The translations under genes were made by a program, and so were the position numbers. Source: Bacteroidota bacterium (GTDB lineage Bacteria > Bacteroidota > Bacteroidia > Chitinophagales > Saprospiraceae). From it: 40,506 bases of DNA. A model generated the notes under the pieces. The model made no database searches. It saw only the letters and a list, made by a program, of their open reading frames with translations, and was not told where the DNA came from. The first letter of the stretch is position 1, and each line of letters starts with the position of its first letter. Location of the stretch: assembly GCA_017858735.1 (NCBI GenBank), contig JAFMBH010000029.1, forward strand, positions 1 through 40,506, in the 5' to 3' direction. Below, piece after piece: positions 30,188 to 38,514 of the stretch.

Positions 30188-31645
30188 TCAATCTAAAGTA
30201 AGTTTTTGATATGGTTCTCTATACTCTCTTTGAACATACTGATTTGCGGGTTCAAAGTTCGTAACCTTCATATCTGCGGCATCCCATAATAATTTTATAT
30301 ATCTGCCCGGATAATCGAAACGACCTGGACGGGTAGGAGAAGGAGCTCTGTAATCATAGCTTCTAATGGCCAGATTTCCAATTAAAACCATTTCGGTAAG
30401 GAAACCAGCTATTTCGAAAGGTGAACTTAATTCTTTATTACCATAACCGGCCATGCAACCATCGACCCATTGCTGATAATGGCCTTCTGGTACTCTCGCA
30501 TATTTTTCAGGCACTTGCACCTCCTTTGTTTTAGCAACGGGAATCAAGCGAGGATTAATACCGTAAGTATTTGCCATCATTTTACCTTTATCACCGGTAA
30601 AAATGATACCATTCCCACCATCACCCATCATTTCAGAAATCTCCAGTTCTTCAGGACGTTGAGGGATAATACCTCCGTCCATCCAATGTAATTTAAGATC
30701 AGGCTTGCCTGGTCTTGGAAATTTAAAATGGATCGTAGAAGACGCGGGACAACTTTCCGGATAGTGCGCCATGGTAAAATTATCGGAATAAATAGTGGTT
30801 TGGCTACATTCCACCTCTGATGGATAACCAATTTTAAGCACGGAGAAAGCAGATTCTACAATATGGCAGGCCATATCACCGAGGGCACCTGTTCCGTAGT
30901 CCCACCAACCTCTCCAATTGAAAGGCACTAATTTTTGCACATATTCTCTATATGGAGCTGACCCTAACCAAAGATCCCAGTCTAATTCTGCGGGAACGGC
31001 GGCTGACGTCGTTGGCCAGGAAATCCCCTGAGGCCAAACAGGTCTGTTGGTCCAGCAATGCACCTCATTTACCTCTCCAATAACCCCAGCTTCATACCAT
31101 TCCTTAAGTTTACGAACACCGTCACCTGAAGCACCCTGGTTTCCCATTTGAGTCACCACTTTGTACTTTTTGGCTGCTTCGGTAAGCATTCTTGCCTCAT
31201 AAATATCATGCGTAAGAGGTTTCTGAACATAAACATGTTTGCCCATTTTCATAGCCATTAAAGCTTGAATGGCATGCATGTGGTCAGGTGTTGAAACGGA
31301 AACGGCATCAATTCTGCTACCCTCCTTTTCCAACATAACTCTAAAATCCTTGTATTTAGGTGCCTTAGGATGTAATGCATAAGTTTTAGCGGCCTCGCGA
31401 TCATCAACATCGCAAAGCGCCACCATATTTACCTTTCCTCCTTTTACAAATTCGGCGATATCACTGGCACCTTTTCCACCTGAGCCGATGGCAGCAACGT
31501 TTAGTTTATCACTTGGAGCTACATAGCCTTTACCACCAAGAACATAGCGAGGCACAATCATAAATCCTGCGGCGGCCAATGTTCCTGTTTTGATAAAATC
31601 CCGACGCTTCAGCGAAAGATCCTTCTTTTTATTTTCAGTTGACAT
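30188..31645 (-). CDS. Tat-exported Gfo/Idh/MocA-family oxidoreductase
   Basis: The 485-residue protein starts with a twin-arginine signal ('LKRRDFIKTGTLAAAGFMIV'), so it should be folded with its NAD(P) cofactor and exported. A Rossmann domain follows: 'LNVAAIGSGGKGASDIAEF', 'MVALCDVDDREA', 'DAVSVSTPDHMHAIQALMAM' and 'KHVYVQKPLTHDIYEARML', the last in the family's EKP region. The C-terminal alpha/beta domain contains 'WWDYGTGALGDMACHIVESA'. Family members oxidise or epimerise sugars and other polyols, and exported ones are abundant in Bacteroidota and Planctomycetota. The substrate cannot be read from sequence. It lies 36 bp downstream of the lipoprotein-like gene, probably in one transcript, and ends at a strong terminator. 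Confidence 0.92.
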   Translation of the reverse strand: MSTENKKKDLSLKRRDFIKTGTLAAAGFMIVPRYVLGGKGYVAPSDKLNVAAIGSGGKGASDIAEFVKGGKVNMVALCDVDDREAAKTYALHPKAPKYKDFRVMLEKEGSRIDAVSVSTPDHMHAIQALMAMKMGKHVYVQKPLTHDIYEARMLTEAAKKYKVVTQMGNQGASGDGVRKLKEWYEAGVIGEVNEVHCWTNRPVWPQGISWPTTSAAVPAELDWDLWLGSAPYREYVQKLVPFNWRGWWDYGTGALGDMACHIVESAFSVLKIGYPSEVECSQTTIYSDNFTMAHYPESCPASSTIHFKFPRPGKPDLKLHWMDGGIIPQRPEELEISEMMGDGGNGIIFTGDKGKMMANTYGINPRLIPVAKTKEVQVPEKYARVPEGHYQQWVDGCMAGYGNKELSSPFEIAGFLTEMVLIGNLAIRSYDYRAPSPTRPGRFDYPGRYIKLLWDAADMKVTNFEPANQYVQREYREPYQKLTLD

Positions 31646-31647
31646 AT

Positions 31648-31686
31648 CTTAGGTTAATAGGATTAATAGGATTTTTTAGGATTAAT
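31648..31686 (-). repeat. Short AGGATTAAT direct repeats between two genes
   Basis: The plus strand carries three close copies of an aggatta(at) word (around 31659, 31668 and 31678) in the 36-bp gap, the last running into the 3' end of the lipoprotein gene. It is related in composition to the AATCCTG elements at 29943 and 30065. Confidence 0.45.
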
Positions 31687-32095
31687 TTTCCTTTGTTCCT
31701 GTAAGAACTACAGCACCACCACCAACAGATATTTTAATATTTGATACATTTCCAGCTGTTCTTGTAAAACTTACCTCGGCATCGTAGCCCTGAATATTTG
31801 CTGTAAATACATCAGCCTTTCCAGAGGCTTTTAATGGAGCAGAATCACCCGTATCAGCGATTAGAGCCAATGAGCCTTCTTTTACGCCTACGCTCACTTT
31901 TTGAACGTACTCGTTCGATTCCATTTTAAATGAACCGGCATAAACTTCCAAAGCTGCGGCAGATACCTCAGGTGCTGCTACAGGTGCAGCTGTCATAGTT
32001 GCAGGTGGAGCTACCGCTTCCGTTTTTGAAACAGCTGCCTTTTTAGTACAAGCTAAAGTGGTTAGTAAAACCAAGACATAAACAAACTTTTGCAT
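31682..32095 (-). CDS. Small Ala/Pro-rich lipoprotein-like protein
   Basis: A 137-residue protein with a short basic start, a hydrophobic stretch and a Cys ('MQKFVYVLVLLTTLACTKKA'). The spacing suits a lipoprotein, although Thr at the -3 position is not the favoured residue. An Ala/Pro/Thr-rich linker (about 25-45) precedes a compact beta-rich domain (about 50-137) with 'VYAGSFKMESNEYVQKVSVG' and 'YDAEVSFTRTAGNVSNIKIS', which faintly recalls the beta domain found after beta-lactamase-family proteins (DUF3471-like). I do not recognise a specific family. It lies upstream of the Gfo/Idh/MocA gene on the same strand. Confidence 0.75.
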   Translation of the reverse strand: MQKFVYVLVLLTTLACTKKAAVSKTEAVAPPATMTAAPVAAPEVSAAALEVYAGSFKMESNEYVQKVSVGVKEGSLALIADTGDSAPLKASGKADVFTANIQGYDAEVSFTRTAGNVSNIKISVGGGAVVLTGTKEN

Positions 32096-32194
32096 AACTT
32101 TCTTTTTTTGATTAAAAATATCTTGCTAATTTAATGAAATAAAATAAATAATGAAAGGCATTTGGAGATGAAGCAATAATGTCATCCACAATAT

Positions 32195-32240
32195 GCCTGA
32201 ATCAACTGGTTTTTACGCATTTTTCAGGCGACTAAACCAG
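32195..32240. other. Two interleaved 7-bp inverted repeats (possible pseudoknot or 3' end structure)
   Basis: GCCTGAA (32195-32201), CTGGTTT (32206-32212), TTCAGGC (32223-32229) and AAACCAG (32234-32240) occur in the order a, b, a', b'. Both pairs are perfect. The block begins 5 nt past the stop codon of the DUF5009-like gene on the minus strand. It could fold as an H-type pseudoknot or as two alternative hairpins, possibly at the transcript end. Confidence 0.5.
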
Positions 32241-32245
32241 AAAAG

Positions 32246-33601
32246 CTATATTTTCCAAAACAAACCTTTTTTAGTAAAATAATGAACTATGGCTCCCAAT
32301 ATTATGGTAACAATAAAGGCTCTGAATAGCAAAACCAGCGTAGATTGTCCAAAAATAGCTAACAATCCAGAAATATTAAACAATGGCATTAAAAGAAATC
32401 CAGCCATAAAATAAGCCATTAAAGCATTTTTACCAATACTTTGTATGGGATATAAGAAAAAAGATAGTTTACTTGTTTCCATTTTCATAAAGGCATGCAC
32501 CCAAATAAAGGCGATACCACTGCTAATGAAAAAGTAGCTCAAAGTAGATGGATCTTTTTTAACACCCCCTTGAAAAGGCTCCATAAAAAGGCCACAGAAA
32601 AGAATAAAAATACCTGCGTAAAAGATTTTATTTTTATCAGTAGAACCCCTTTTTTTCCATTTTTGGCGATAATAAAAAAAGGAAACGGCCAATAAACACG
32701 ATAATAAGGTAAGCTCAATACTTCTATTAAACAAGCCCATTATAACAAACAAGGTTAGAGCGATAGAAAGAATAAAATAATCCCATTGAAAAGTAATCCT
32801 TTCTACGAGGGTTTCTTTTTTCAACAGCCAATCTCCGGCCAGTGTACCAAGTAAGAAAATGATCAAATATTTTAATAAATAAGGACTTACCAAATGCCAT
32901 GGATCTTGCCATCTCCAAAAATTTTGCGTATAACCACCATCCATATCACCTAAATAGGCTGCTAAAACCATAAAAATAAAGCCCACTCGAAGCAACTCAT
33001 TTTCCTTACTTACATACCAAAGGAGGGCACCAAAAAAATAGACATTAGCCAGTACCCGCAAAATGGAGTCATTATTTTTAATATCCAGACCGCCCCAGAA
33101 AACCATTTTCATATAAACGAGCCCCAAAAGAAGGAAAATGCCCGAAATTTTGAGGGAAAGCGCACGCTGGGGTAGCCAATCAGGGTGTTTGAAAAATACT
33201 AGAAACAAGCTGGCATAAGCAGCTATTCCCGCTATATCAGCTACATCACCCGCGCCAAGATTCCTCAGTGGGGCAAAATTAAATGAAAAAACAGCTAAGG
33301 CCAGTAACAGAAGAAATCTCTTGAAAAGCTGAAAAAAGGTATTTTTAAGTCCTTGTTTCTCAATATTTTGAGGTAAAACCGCTGGAATAACCGCTCCCAT
33401 AGAGAAAAGAAAGAAAGGAAATACCAAATCTACCCAGGTGAGCCCGGGAAGATTGGGATTAAAAATATGCTTAGGGGGTGGTACCTGAGCGTGATACATC
33501 CAGGCGGGTAAAGCGCCATTGAAGGGAAGTATCCCGGAAAAGACCATGCCAATAACGGCAAACCCTCTTAAAAGATCAATCTCGTGTAACCTATTTTGCA
33601 T
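32246..33601 (-). CDS. DUF5009 / HGSNAT-like membrane acyltransferase
   Basis: A 451-residue polytopic membrane protein with roughly ten to twelve hydrophobic segments. The start 'RLHEIDLLRGFAVIGMVFSG' and 'GLTWVDLVFPFFLFSMGAVI' are hallmarks of the heparan-alpha-glucosaminide N-acetyltransferase-like family (DUF5009/DUF1624 clan), which in animals moves acetyl groups from cytosolic acetyl-CoA to lumenal glucosamine. In bacteria the acceptor is unknown; a periplasmic sugar or muropeptide is plausible. The start overlaps the S9 peptidase gene's 3' end by 11 bp, so translation is probably coupled. Confidence 0.85.
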   Translation of the reverse strand: MQNRLHEIDLLRGFAVIGMVFSGILPFNGALPAWMYHAQVPPPKHIFNPNLPGLTWVDLVFPFFLFSMGAVIPAVLPQNIEKQGLKNTFFQLFKRFLLLLALAVFSFNFAPLRNLGAGDVADIAGIAAYASLFLVFFKHPDWLPQRALSLKISGIFLLLGLVYMKMVFWGGLDIKNNDSILRVLANVYFFGALLWYVSKENELLRVGFIFMVLAAYLGDMDGGYTQNFWRWQDPWHLVSPYLLKYLIIFLLGTLAGDWLLKKETLVERITFQWDYFILSIALTLFVIMGLFNRSIELTLLSCLLAVSFFYYRQKWKKRGSTDKNKIFYAGIFILFCGLFMEPFQGGVKKDPSTLSYFFISSGIAFIWVHAFMKMETSKLSFFLYPIQSIGKNALMAYFMAGFLLMPLFNISGLLAIFGQSTLVLLFRAFIVTIILGAIVHYFTKKGLFWKI

Positions 33602-35669
33602 TGGATCCCATTTTTTCTGGCCATGTGTATTTATCTATGAAATCGAACGTAGCCTGATAGGCTTTAATCCAATGTTGATGCATCAGAAAAGAGTGTACTT
33701 CATCAGGAAATACCAGTTGCTCTATGGCAATGTTCCGACGGCGCAGTTTTTCAATAAAATAAACAGTCTCATTAAAAGGCACATTTCGGTCATCGTCTCC
33801 ATGTATAAATAATACAGGAGCTTTCCAACCATCTATAAAATTTTCAGGTGATGACTTGAAGGCAAGGTCTGCCGCTTCAGGGTATTTGACTGGGTCATAC
33901 CAGGGGGCAAAGGTGGGAATTTCATCATTCCAGTTATGAACCCCATGAATATCGACACCAGTAAGAAAAAGTTCGCTTCGCTGTGCAAGTCCGTGAGCCG
34001 TAAGATAACCACCATAACTTCCACCCCAAAGGGAAATTTTTGTCGCATCTATATCTTCTATGTCCCTTAAAAAATGAGCCGATCCTATTAAATCTTTCAC
34101 TTCACTGGCGCCCGTTGCTCCATAGTCTTTAGCTTCCCGAAAATTCAGACCATATCCAATGCCGCTTCTATAATTGAGAGAGAGCACGAAATATCCTTTA
34201 TTTGCAAAATATTGATTTAAGGCATAAGCATGGGAGTAATATAAACCATGGTGAAACCCGGCAAACATTTGCCTTCGGCTACCTCCATGTAAAAAGATAA
34301 GGGCAGGATATTTTTTCCCCTTTTGATAATTAGCAGGTTTTAATAACTGCCCAAATGAGGTGAACCCATCTGTTGCTTTAATGGAAACGGTTTCCGGCTC
34401 AACCAGCGTAGCAGGGAAATTGACAGGAAACAAATCTTCTGCCAATGCCCGTTCCTTACCATTTAAAAGAATATGAGGCCAGGCTGGTTTTAGCGCTGTC
34501 GATTTCAAGTAAACCAATCCATCATTCAGCTCATGACATTTCCACGCGATATTTTTTCCACCCACTTTAACTTCAGTGGTATTATTCTCAATATTAATTT
34601 TTCTTATATGTCTCCTATCTACATCGCCGTGGTTGGAAGATATGAACAATGATTTTTCATCTCTTGAAAGTCCCCAGTTTTCAACCTCACCTTCATCTGG
34701 GGTCAAATCTTTCACATTTCCAGTTGCATCATTTCTCGCATAAATATGTACCCATCCTGTTTTTTCCCATGGAAATAATAAATAGTTGTTTTTTGTCCAA
34801 AAAAGCCTGTTTTCTGTTACTGGGAGATCTTCATTAAAAACGGAACCCATCCCATCATCAGCCCTCCAGATTTCTTTGGTTGTGTTATTGGACAAATCGA
34901 TAACTCTGATTTGCCATGGATAAGACTCACGTTTTGGTGAAAAGGGTAAATTAAATCTGATGGGGGCAATCCTTATGAAAGCCAGTTTATTTTCCGTTGG
35001 ATGCCAAACGGGATCTGTATCTTTATCTGCTGAGGGGTCGGGGAAAAATATCTTTTTACTCTCAATATCATAAATACCTATATAGGCATGCATTCCTTTT
35101 TGTAATCGGAAAGCAAGCCGTTTTCCATTTGGGGAATAACGCAGTTGAGACACACTACCCATCACCTTAAAATAAGGATTTACCACATAACCCGATGTTT
35201 GAAAGGTCGCAAGATGAACCTGATTATTCTGGATGAAAGAAAAATCCGTACTATTGGGCGCCCATGCCGGGTCGCTTCCTTTAGCTACCTTCATTTCAGA
35301 TTTATCCTTCAGATTTAGTATATAAATGTGTCTGTCTGTTGGCTCCTGTAATTGTGCAGGATTTGCTGCCAATCCTGATTTATTAACCGCATTACCTCTT
35401 ACAAACAGCAATTTAGTTCCATCCGGAGAAAAGGAAAGATTACTAATCTCTATGCCATCATCCCCCTTAAAATGTGTTAATCTGATAGACTTGTAAGCTG
35501 GGCTTTCCGCAAAATATATAATTCTGCTACCGGCTTCATTAAACACCCAAGCTGTTTTATTCCCCTGTTTGTCAACCGTTAATTCCGTGGGAAATGGGAC
35601 AGACAAGTAATCAGGTAAAGACTGGGCCGATAAGTACATCGGTAAAAAAAGGAACAGATAACGAATCAT
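33591..35669 (-). CDS. S9 prolyl oligopeptidase-family serine peptidase
   Basis: The ATG at 35669 (692 residues) gives a clean signal peptide (MIRYLFLFLPMYLSAQ); a start at 35687 adds six residues. Residues about 35-420 form a beta-propeller, seen in PD40/WD40-like strands ('ISNLSFSPDGTKLLFVRG', 'QLRYSPNGKRLAFRL'). The alpha/beta-hydrolase half contains the nucleophile in 'SLWGGSYGGYLTAHG' (about Ser551), an Asp in 'FIHGDDDRNVPFNET' and the His in 'FPDEVHSFLMHQHW', a complete triad. It cleaves peptides in the periplasm, DPP-IV or acylaminoacyl peptidase style. The gene lies 29 bp downstream of the D-aminoacylase-like gene and overlaps the next gene. Confidence 0.93.
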   Translation of the reverse strand: MIRYLFLFLPMYLSAQSLPDYLSVPFPTELTVDKQGNKTAWVFNEAGSRIIYFAESPAYKSIRLTHFKGDDGIEISNLSFSPDGTKLLFVRGNAVNKSGLAANPAQLQEPTDRHIYILNLKDKSEMKVAKGSDPAWAPNSTDFSFIQNNQVHLATFQTSGYVVNPYFKVMGSVSQLRYSPNGKRLAFRLQKGMHAYIGIYDIESKKIFFPDPSADKDTDPVWHPTENKLAFIRIAPIRFNLPFSPKRESYPWQIRVIDLSNNTTKEIWRADDGMGSVFNEDLPVTENRLFWTKNNYLLFPWEKTGWVHIYARNDATGNVKDLTPDEGEVENWGLSRDEKSLFISSNHGDVDRRHIRKINIENNTTEVKVGGKNIAWKCHELNDGLVYLKSTALKPAWPHILLNGKERALAEDLFPVNFPATLVEPETVSIKATDGFTSFGQLLKPANYQKGKKYPALIFLHGGSRRQMFAGFHHGLYYSHAYALNQYFANKGYFVLSLNYRSGIGYGLNFREAKDYGATGASEVKDLIGSAHFLRDIEDIDATKISLWGGSYGGYLTAHGLAQRSELFLTGVDIHGVHNWNDEIPTFAPWYDPVKYPEAADLAFKSSPENFIDGWKAPVLFIHGDDDRNVPFNETVYFIEKLRRRNIAIEQLVFPDEVHSFLMHQHWIKAYQATFDFIDKYTWPEKMGSNAK

Positions 35670-35698
35670 AAAATTAAATTTAAGCAACTTAAAAAAAC

Positions 35699-37270
35699 TT
35701 AGGGCTTCCTTAAAATTTTGCCAGCGCGAACATCTTCATACATACCATAATCAACCACTATTCTTCCATTTACCAATACATAGGGGATTCCTACTGGATA
35801 CTGATGAGGATTTTCAAAGGTACTCTGGTCCTTAATGGTTTGAGGATTAAAAATAGTGATATCAGCATAATTTCCAACTTTTAAAATTCCCCTATCTTTT
35901 AAACCCATGCGTTGAGCGGGTAAAGCCGTCATTTTATATAGTGCCTGACTTAAGGTAAGTACCTTTTCTTCCCGAACATAATGACCTAAAACCCTGGGAA
36001 ATGTGCCATAAGCTCTGGGATGAGGATGCCCCTTACCTGGCACACTTAATCGTCCGTCGGAGGCTATCATAGTCATAGGATGTTTCATAATACGACGAAC
36101 ATCTTCTTCCGAAATAACATGAAAAATGCAGCCTGCACCCTGATGCAATTGGGCCTGAATAACTAAATCAGCCCCATTTTCCATAGTCGGTTCCAATTTT
36201 TCCTGTATCGCCCAGTCATACAAAGTTTTACCCTCCAGTTCCGGCTTCCAGCTAAACTGACCAAATTGAATCCTTTTCAAATCCCCTCCCCCTCGGTCAT
36301 TTAACAGATTGAACATAATGCCCTTTCTTACCGAATCTCTTAAAATGGGATCTGCCATTCTTGATGAAAAATCAATATTTTTATTTTTCTCCATTGCCCA
36401 GGCAGGAATTAAAACGCCAATATTTGTATAACTTGCCGTGTAAGGATATTGATCCATCATAATATCGAGGTTCACTTTCCTGGCTGAATCAACCAAGGCT
36501 AAAGTTAATTGACTGGCTCCCCACATAGGAATACCAATAGCTTTATGGTGGGTTAAAACCACAGGAATATTGGCTTCCCTAGAAATAAGAATAGCCTCCT
36601 GCACCCCTTCGATCAGACCAAGCCCCTCTTCTCGTAGGTGGGAAGTGTAAATACCCCCCAGATTTGACACCACTTTGGACAGCTCAATCACTTCTTCTAC
36701 TTTAGAAAATGAGCCAGGCAAGTATTTAAGACCAGTGGAAATACCAAAAGCACCCGCCTTCATATTCTCTGCCATAAGCCCCTTCATTTTTTCAAGTTCA
36801 GCTGATGTAGGCGCTCTGTTTTCCATGCCCATTACCTCATTTCTAACGGAATTATGGCCTACCAGATAGCCTACATTTAAACCTATGCCCAATGATTCCA
36901 GCTCTTTAAAATAATCTAACAACGGAAGAGGCCCACCACCATCGGGTCCTCCAAGAGCGGTAGTAACTCCTTGCATCACATGACTTTTTGCCTCCGGATC
37001 GAGCGTCAATGGTTCCAGATGGGCATGAAGGTCTATAAATCCGGGGGAAACAATCAACCCTCTTGCATCAATTATCTTCTTTGCTGAACCTTTAATCCTT
37101 GGAGCAATTTTAACTATTTTACCACCTTTTACACCTATAGAAGCCTCTATAAAAGGTTTAGTAGAGGAAGCCATGTACAGCGTTCCATTTTTTATAATAA
37201 TATCAAATGTCTGTGAAAAACTCACTTTCGTATAAGATAGAAAGAAGAACAGATATATAATTCGCTTCAT
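35699..37270 (-). CDS. N-acyl-D-amino-acid deacylase (D-aminoacylase-like amidohydrolase)
   Basis: The ATG at 37270 (523 residues) is preferred because it starts a signal peptide (MKRIIYLFFFLSYTKVSFSQ); an upstream ATG at 37342 would overlap the divergent neighbour. The amidohydrolase barrel shows the HxH metal motif in 'VSPGFIDLHAHLEP', further ligand regions 'YTSHLREEG' and 'VVLTHHKAIG', and the catalytic Asp in 'MTMIASDGRLS'. The signature 'HPHPRAYGTFPRVLGHYVRE' and the closing 'GNYADITIFNP' are typical of D-aminoacylase/dihydroorotase-like family III. These enzymes free D-amino acids from N-acyl forms. The export signal and the adjacent peptidase suggest processing of external or cell-wall-derived D-amino-acid compounds. 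Substrate is inferred. Confidence 0.9.
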   Translation of the reverse strand: MKRIIYLFFFLSYTKVSFSQTFDIIIKNGTLYMASSTKPFIEASIGVKGGKIVKIAPRIKGSAKKIIDARGLIVSPGFIDLHAHLEPLTLDPEAKSHVMQGVTTALGGPDGGGPLPLLDYFKELESLGIGLNVGYLVGHNSVRNEVMGMENRAPTSAELEKMKGLMAENMKAGAFGISTGLKYLPGSFSKVEEVIELSKVVSNLGGIYTSHLREEGLGLIEGVQEAILISREANIPVVLTHHKAIGIPMWGASQLTLALVDSARKVNLDIMMDQYPYTASYTNIGVLIPAWAMEKNKNIDFSSRMADPILRDSVRKGIMFNLLNDRGGGDLKRIQFGQFSWKPELEGKTLYDWAIQEKLEPTMENGADLVIQAQLHQGAGCIFHVISEEDVRRIMKHPMTMIASDGRLSVPGKGHPHPRAYGTFPRVLGHYVREEKVLTLSQALYKMTALPAQRMGLKDRGILKVGNYADITIFNPQTIKDQSTFENPHQYPVGIPYVLVNGRIVVDYGMYEDVRAGKILRKP

Positions 37271-37290
37271 TTTAAAAATATTTCGTATAT

Positions 37291-37306
37291 TGATTTTGCA
37301 AAATAA
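37291..37306. promoter_or_regulatory. Palindrome with mirrored TTTG elements in a divergent promoter region
   Basis: ATTTTGCAAAAT (37293-37304) is a perfect 12-bp palindrome in the 59-bp gap between the divergent starts at 37270 and 37330. It places a TTTG core on each strand (TGATTTTG plus, TTATTTTG minus), near matches to TAnnTTTG. It may be overlapping back-to-back -7 elements or an operator. Confidence 0.3.
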
Positions 37307-37329
37307 TCTAAAAAATAAGTATTTCAACC

Positions 37330-37659
37330 ATGAATGAATCAAATTTTTCCTTAGACCCCAAAATAGCTGGAATCATCAGCCACTTTACGATCGTTGGCTG
37401 GTTTATTGCCTTTGTCTCCAAAAAAGATGATCAGGAAAATGTATATTTTTATTTAAGACAAACCCTGGGCATTCATCTCCTATCTATAGCTCTTTATTGG
37501 ATTCCCACTTTTATGTTCTTTGGTGGCACGCTCAGACTTATTGGCGGATTAGGTATTTTCGCCTGTTGGATTATTTCCCTTTTAGGCGCCATAAATGACG
37601 AGCAAAGAAGGATTCCCGTTTTAGGTAATTTTTTTCAGGAACAATTCAGGAATCTTTAA
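37330..37659 (+). CDS. DUF4870-like small membrane protein
   Basis: A 109-residue protein with a hydrophilic start ('MNESNFSLDPKIAGIISHFT') and about three transmembrane helices ('FTIVGWFIAFVS', 'LGIHLLSIALYWIPTFMFFG', 'LGIFACWIISLLGAI'). The 'YFYLRQTLGIHL' stretch between helices 1 and 2 is typical of DUF4870/Tic20-like small membrane proteins. Function is unknown. It converges on tcdA, with the two stop codons overlapping within TTAA at 37656-37659. Confidence 0.8.
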   Translation: MNESNFSLDPKIAGIISHFTIVGWFIAFVSKKDDQENVYFYLRQTLGIHLLSIALYWIPTFMFFGGTLRLIGGLGIFACWIISLLGAINDEQRRIPVLGNFFQEQFRNL

Positions 37660-38387
37660 TTTGCTTCTTTTTCTTCAATGAGTGCTTGTATGACATGGGC
37701 TGCGGCATGAAGACCAAAAAGTGCAGGCAAATAGGATATTGTTCCGTAAAATGACTTTTTATACCTATTTCCATCCGTTAATTGAAGAGAGGAAGGTATG
37801 ACCGGAGCATTGGATGCTACGACGGGTATATTCCTTTTCCATCCCATTTTTCTGTATGATTTCCTTATTTGATGGGCAAATGGACAATTCTTCGTTTCAA
37901 AAAGGGAATAAATACCCACGCCAACAGGATTTATTCTACCCCCGGCACCCATAGAACTTATGATAGGTGTGTCAGAATGTTGACAACAAGCCAGTAAATT
38001 AAGCTTAGGTTGAACACTATCAATGCAGTCCAAAATATAATCAAATGGTTCGCTTAACAGTTTTTGCATATCCTCAGGCTCCTGAAAATGGGATATTAAT
38101 GTTAGCTTTATATCTTTATTAATGTCTAGAAGTCGTTGAGCCATTACTTCCGTTTTATGTAATCCCAGGGTAGAATCTAAGGCTATCAGCTGCCTGTTTT
38201 TATTTGAAACATCCACACAGTCACCATCTACCAGGGTCATCGAACCTATACCAGCCCTGCCTAAAAATTCCGCTGCAAAACTTCCAACGCCCCCCAATCC
38301 TACGATTAACACCTTAGAAGCTTTCAAGGTATTTACTGCCTCTTGTCCAATTAAAAGGGCGGTTCTCTCCAACCATGCATCTGCCAT
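37656..38387 (-). CDS. tcdA: tRNA threonylcarbamoyladenosine dehydratase (ThiF/E1-like)
   Basis: A 243-residue E1-like protein. The start 'WLERTALLIGQEAVNTLKAS' and Rossmann 'KVLIVGLGGVGSFAAEFLGR' are followed by 'MTLVDGDCVDVSNKNRQLIA', 'LGLHKTEVMAQRL', 'DYILDCIDSVQPKLNLL' and 'ISSMGAGGRINP', all in the TcdA (YgdL/CsdL) pattern. The enzyme uses ATP to cyclise t6A37 to ct6A37 in ANN-decoding tRNAs. It is slightly shorter than the Escherichia coli protein, with a short C-terminal tail. No CsdE-like partner is adjacent. The gene is monocistronic and convergent with the DUF4870-like gene. Confidence 0.92.
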   Translation of the reverse strand: MADAWLERTALLIGQEAVNTLKASKVLIVGLGGVGSFAAEFLGRAGIGSMTLVDGDCVDVSNKNRQLIALDSTLGLHKTEVMAQRLLDINKDIKLTLISHFQEPEDMQKLLSEPFDYILDCIDSVQPKLNLLACCQHSDTPIISSMGAGGRINPVGVGIYSLFETKNCPFAHQIRKSYRKMGWKRNIPVVASNAPVIPSSLQLTDGNRYKKSFYGTISYLPALFGLHAAAHVIQALIEEKEAN

Positions 38388-38442
38388 AATAGACTATTTT
38401 TGTAATGAATCCATTGTAAAATTTCAAAGTTGATAAATTTTA

Positions 38443-38472
38443 CTTGAATTATGATAAAATAATATAGATTTG
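38443..38472 (+). promoter_or_regulatory. Bacteroidota-type promoter for the SGNH/MBOAT pair
   Basis: CTTG at 38443-38446 and TAGATTTG at 38465-38472 with an 18-nt spacer fit the TTTG / TAnnTTTG consensus. The ATG at 38515 would then have a leader of about 35 nt. Confidence 0.5.
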
Positions 38473-38514
38473 CACGAAAAGAGAAACTACTCAAACTAAA
38501 CAAGTTACTATTAC

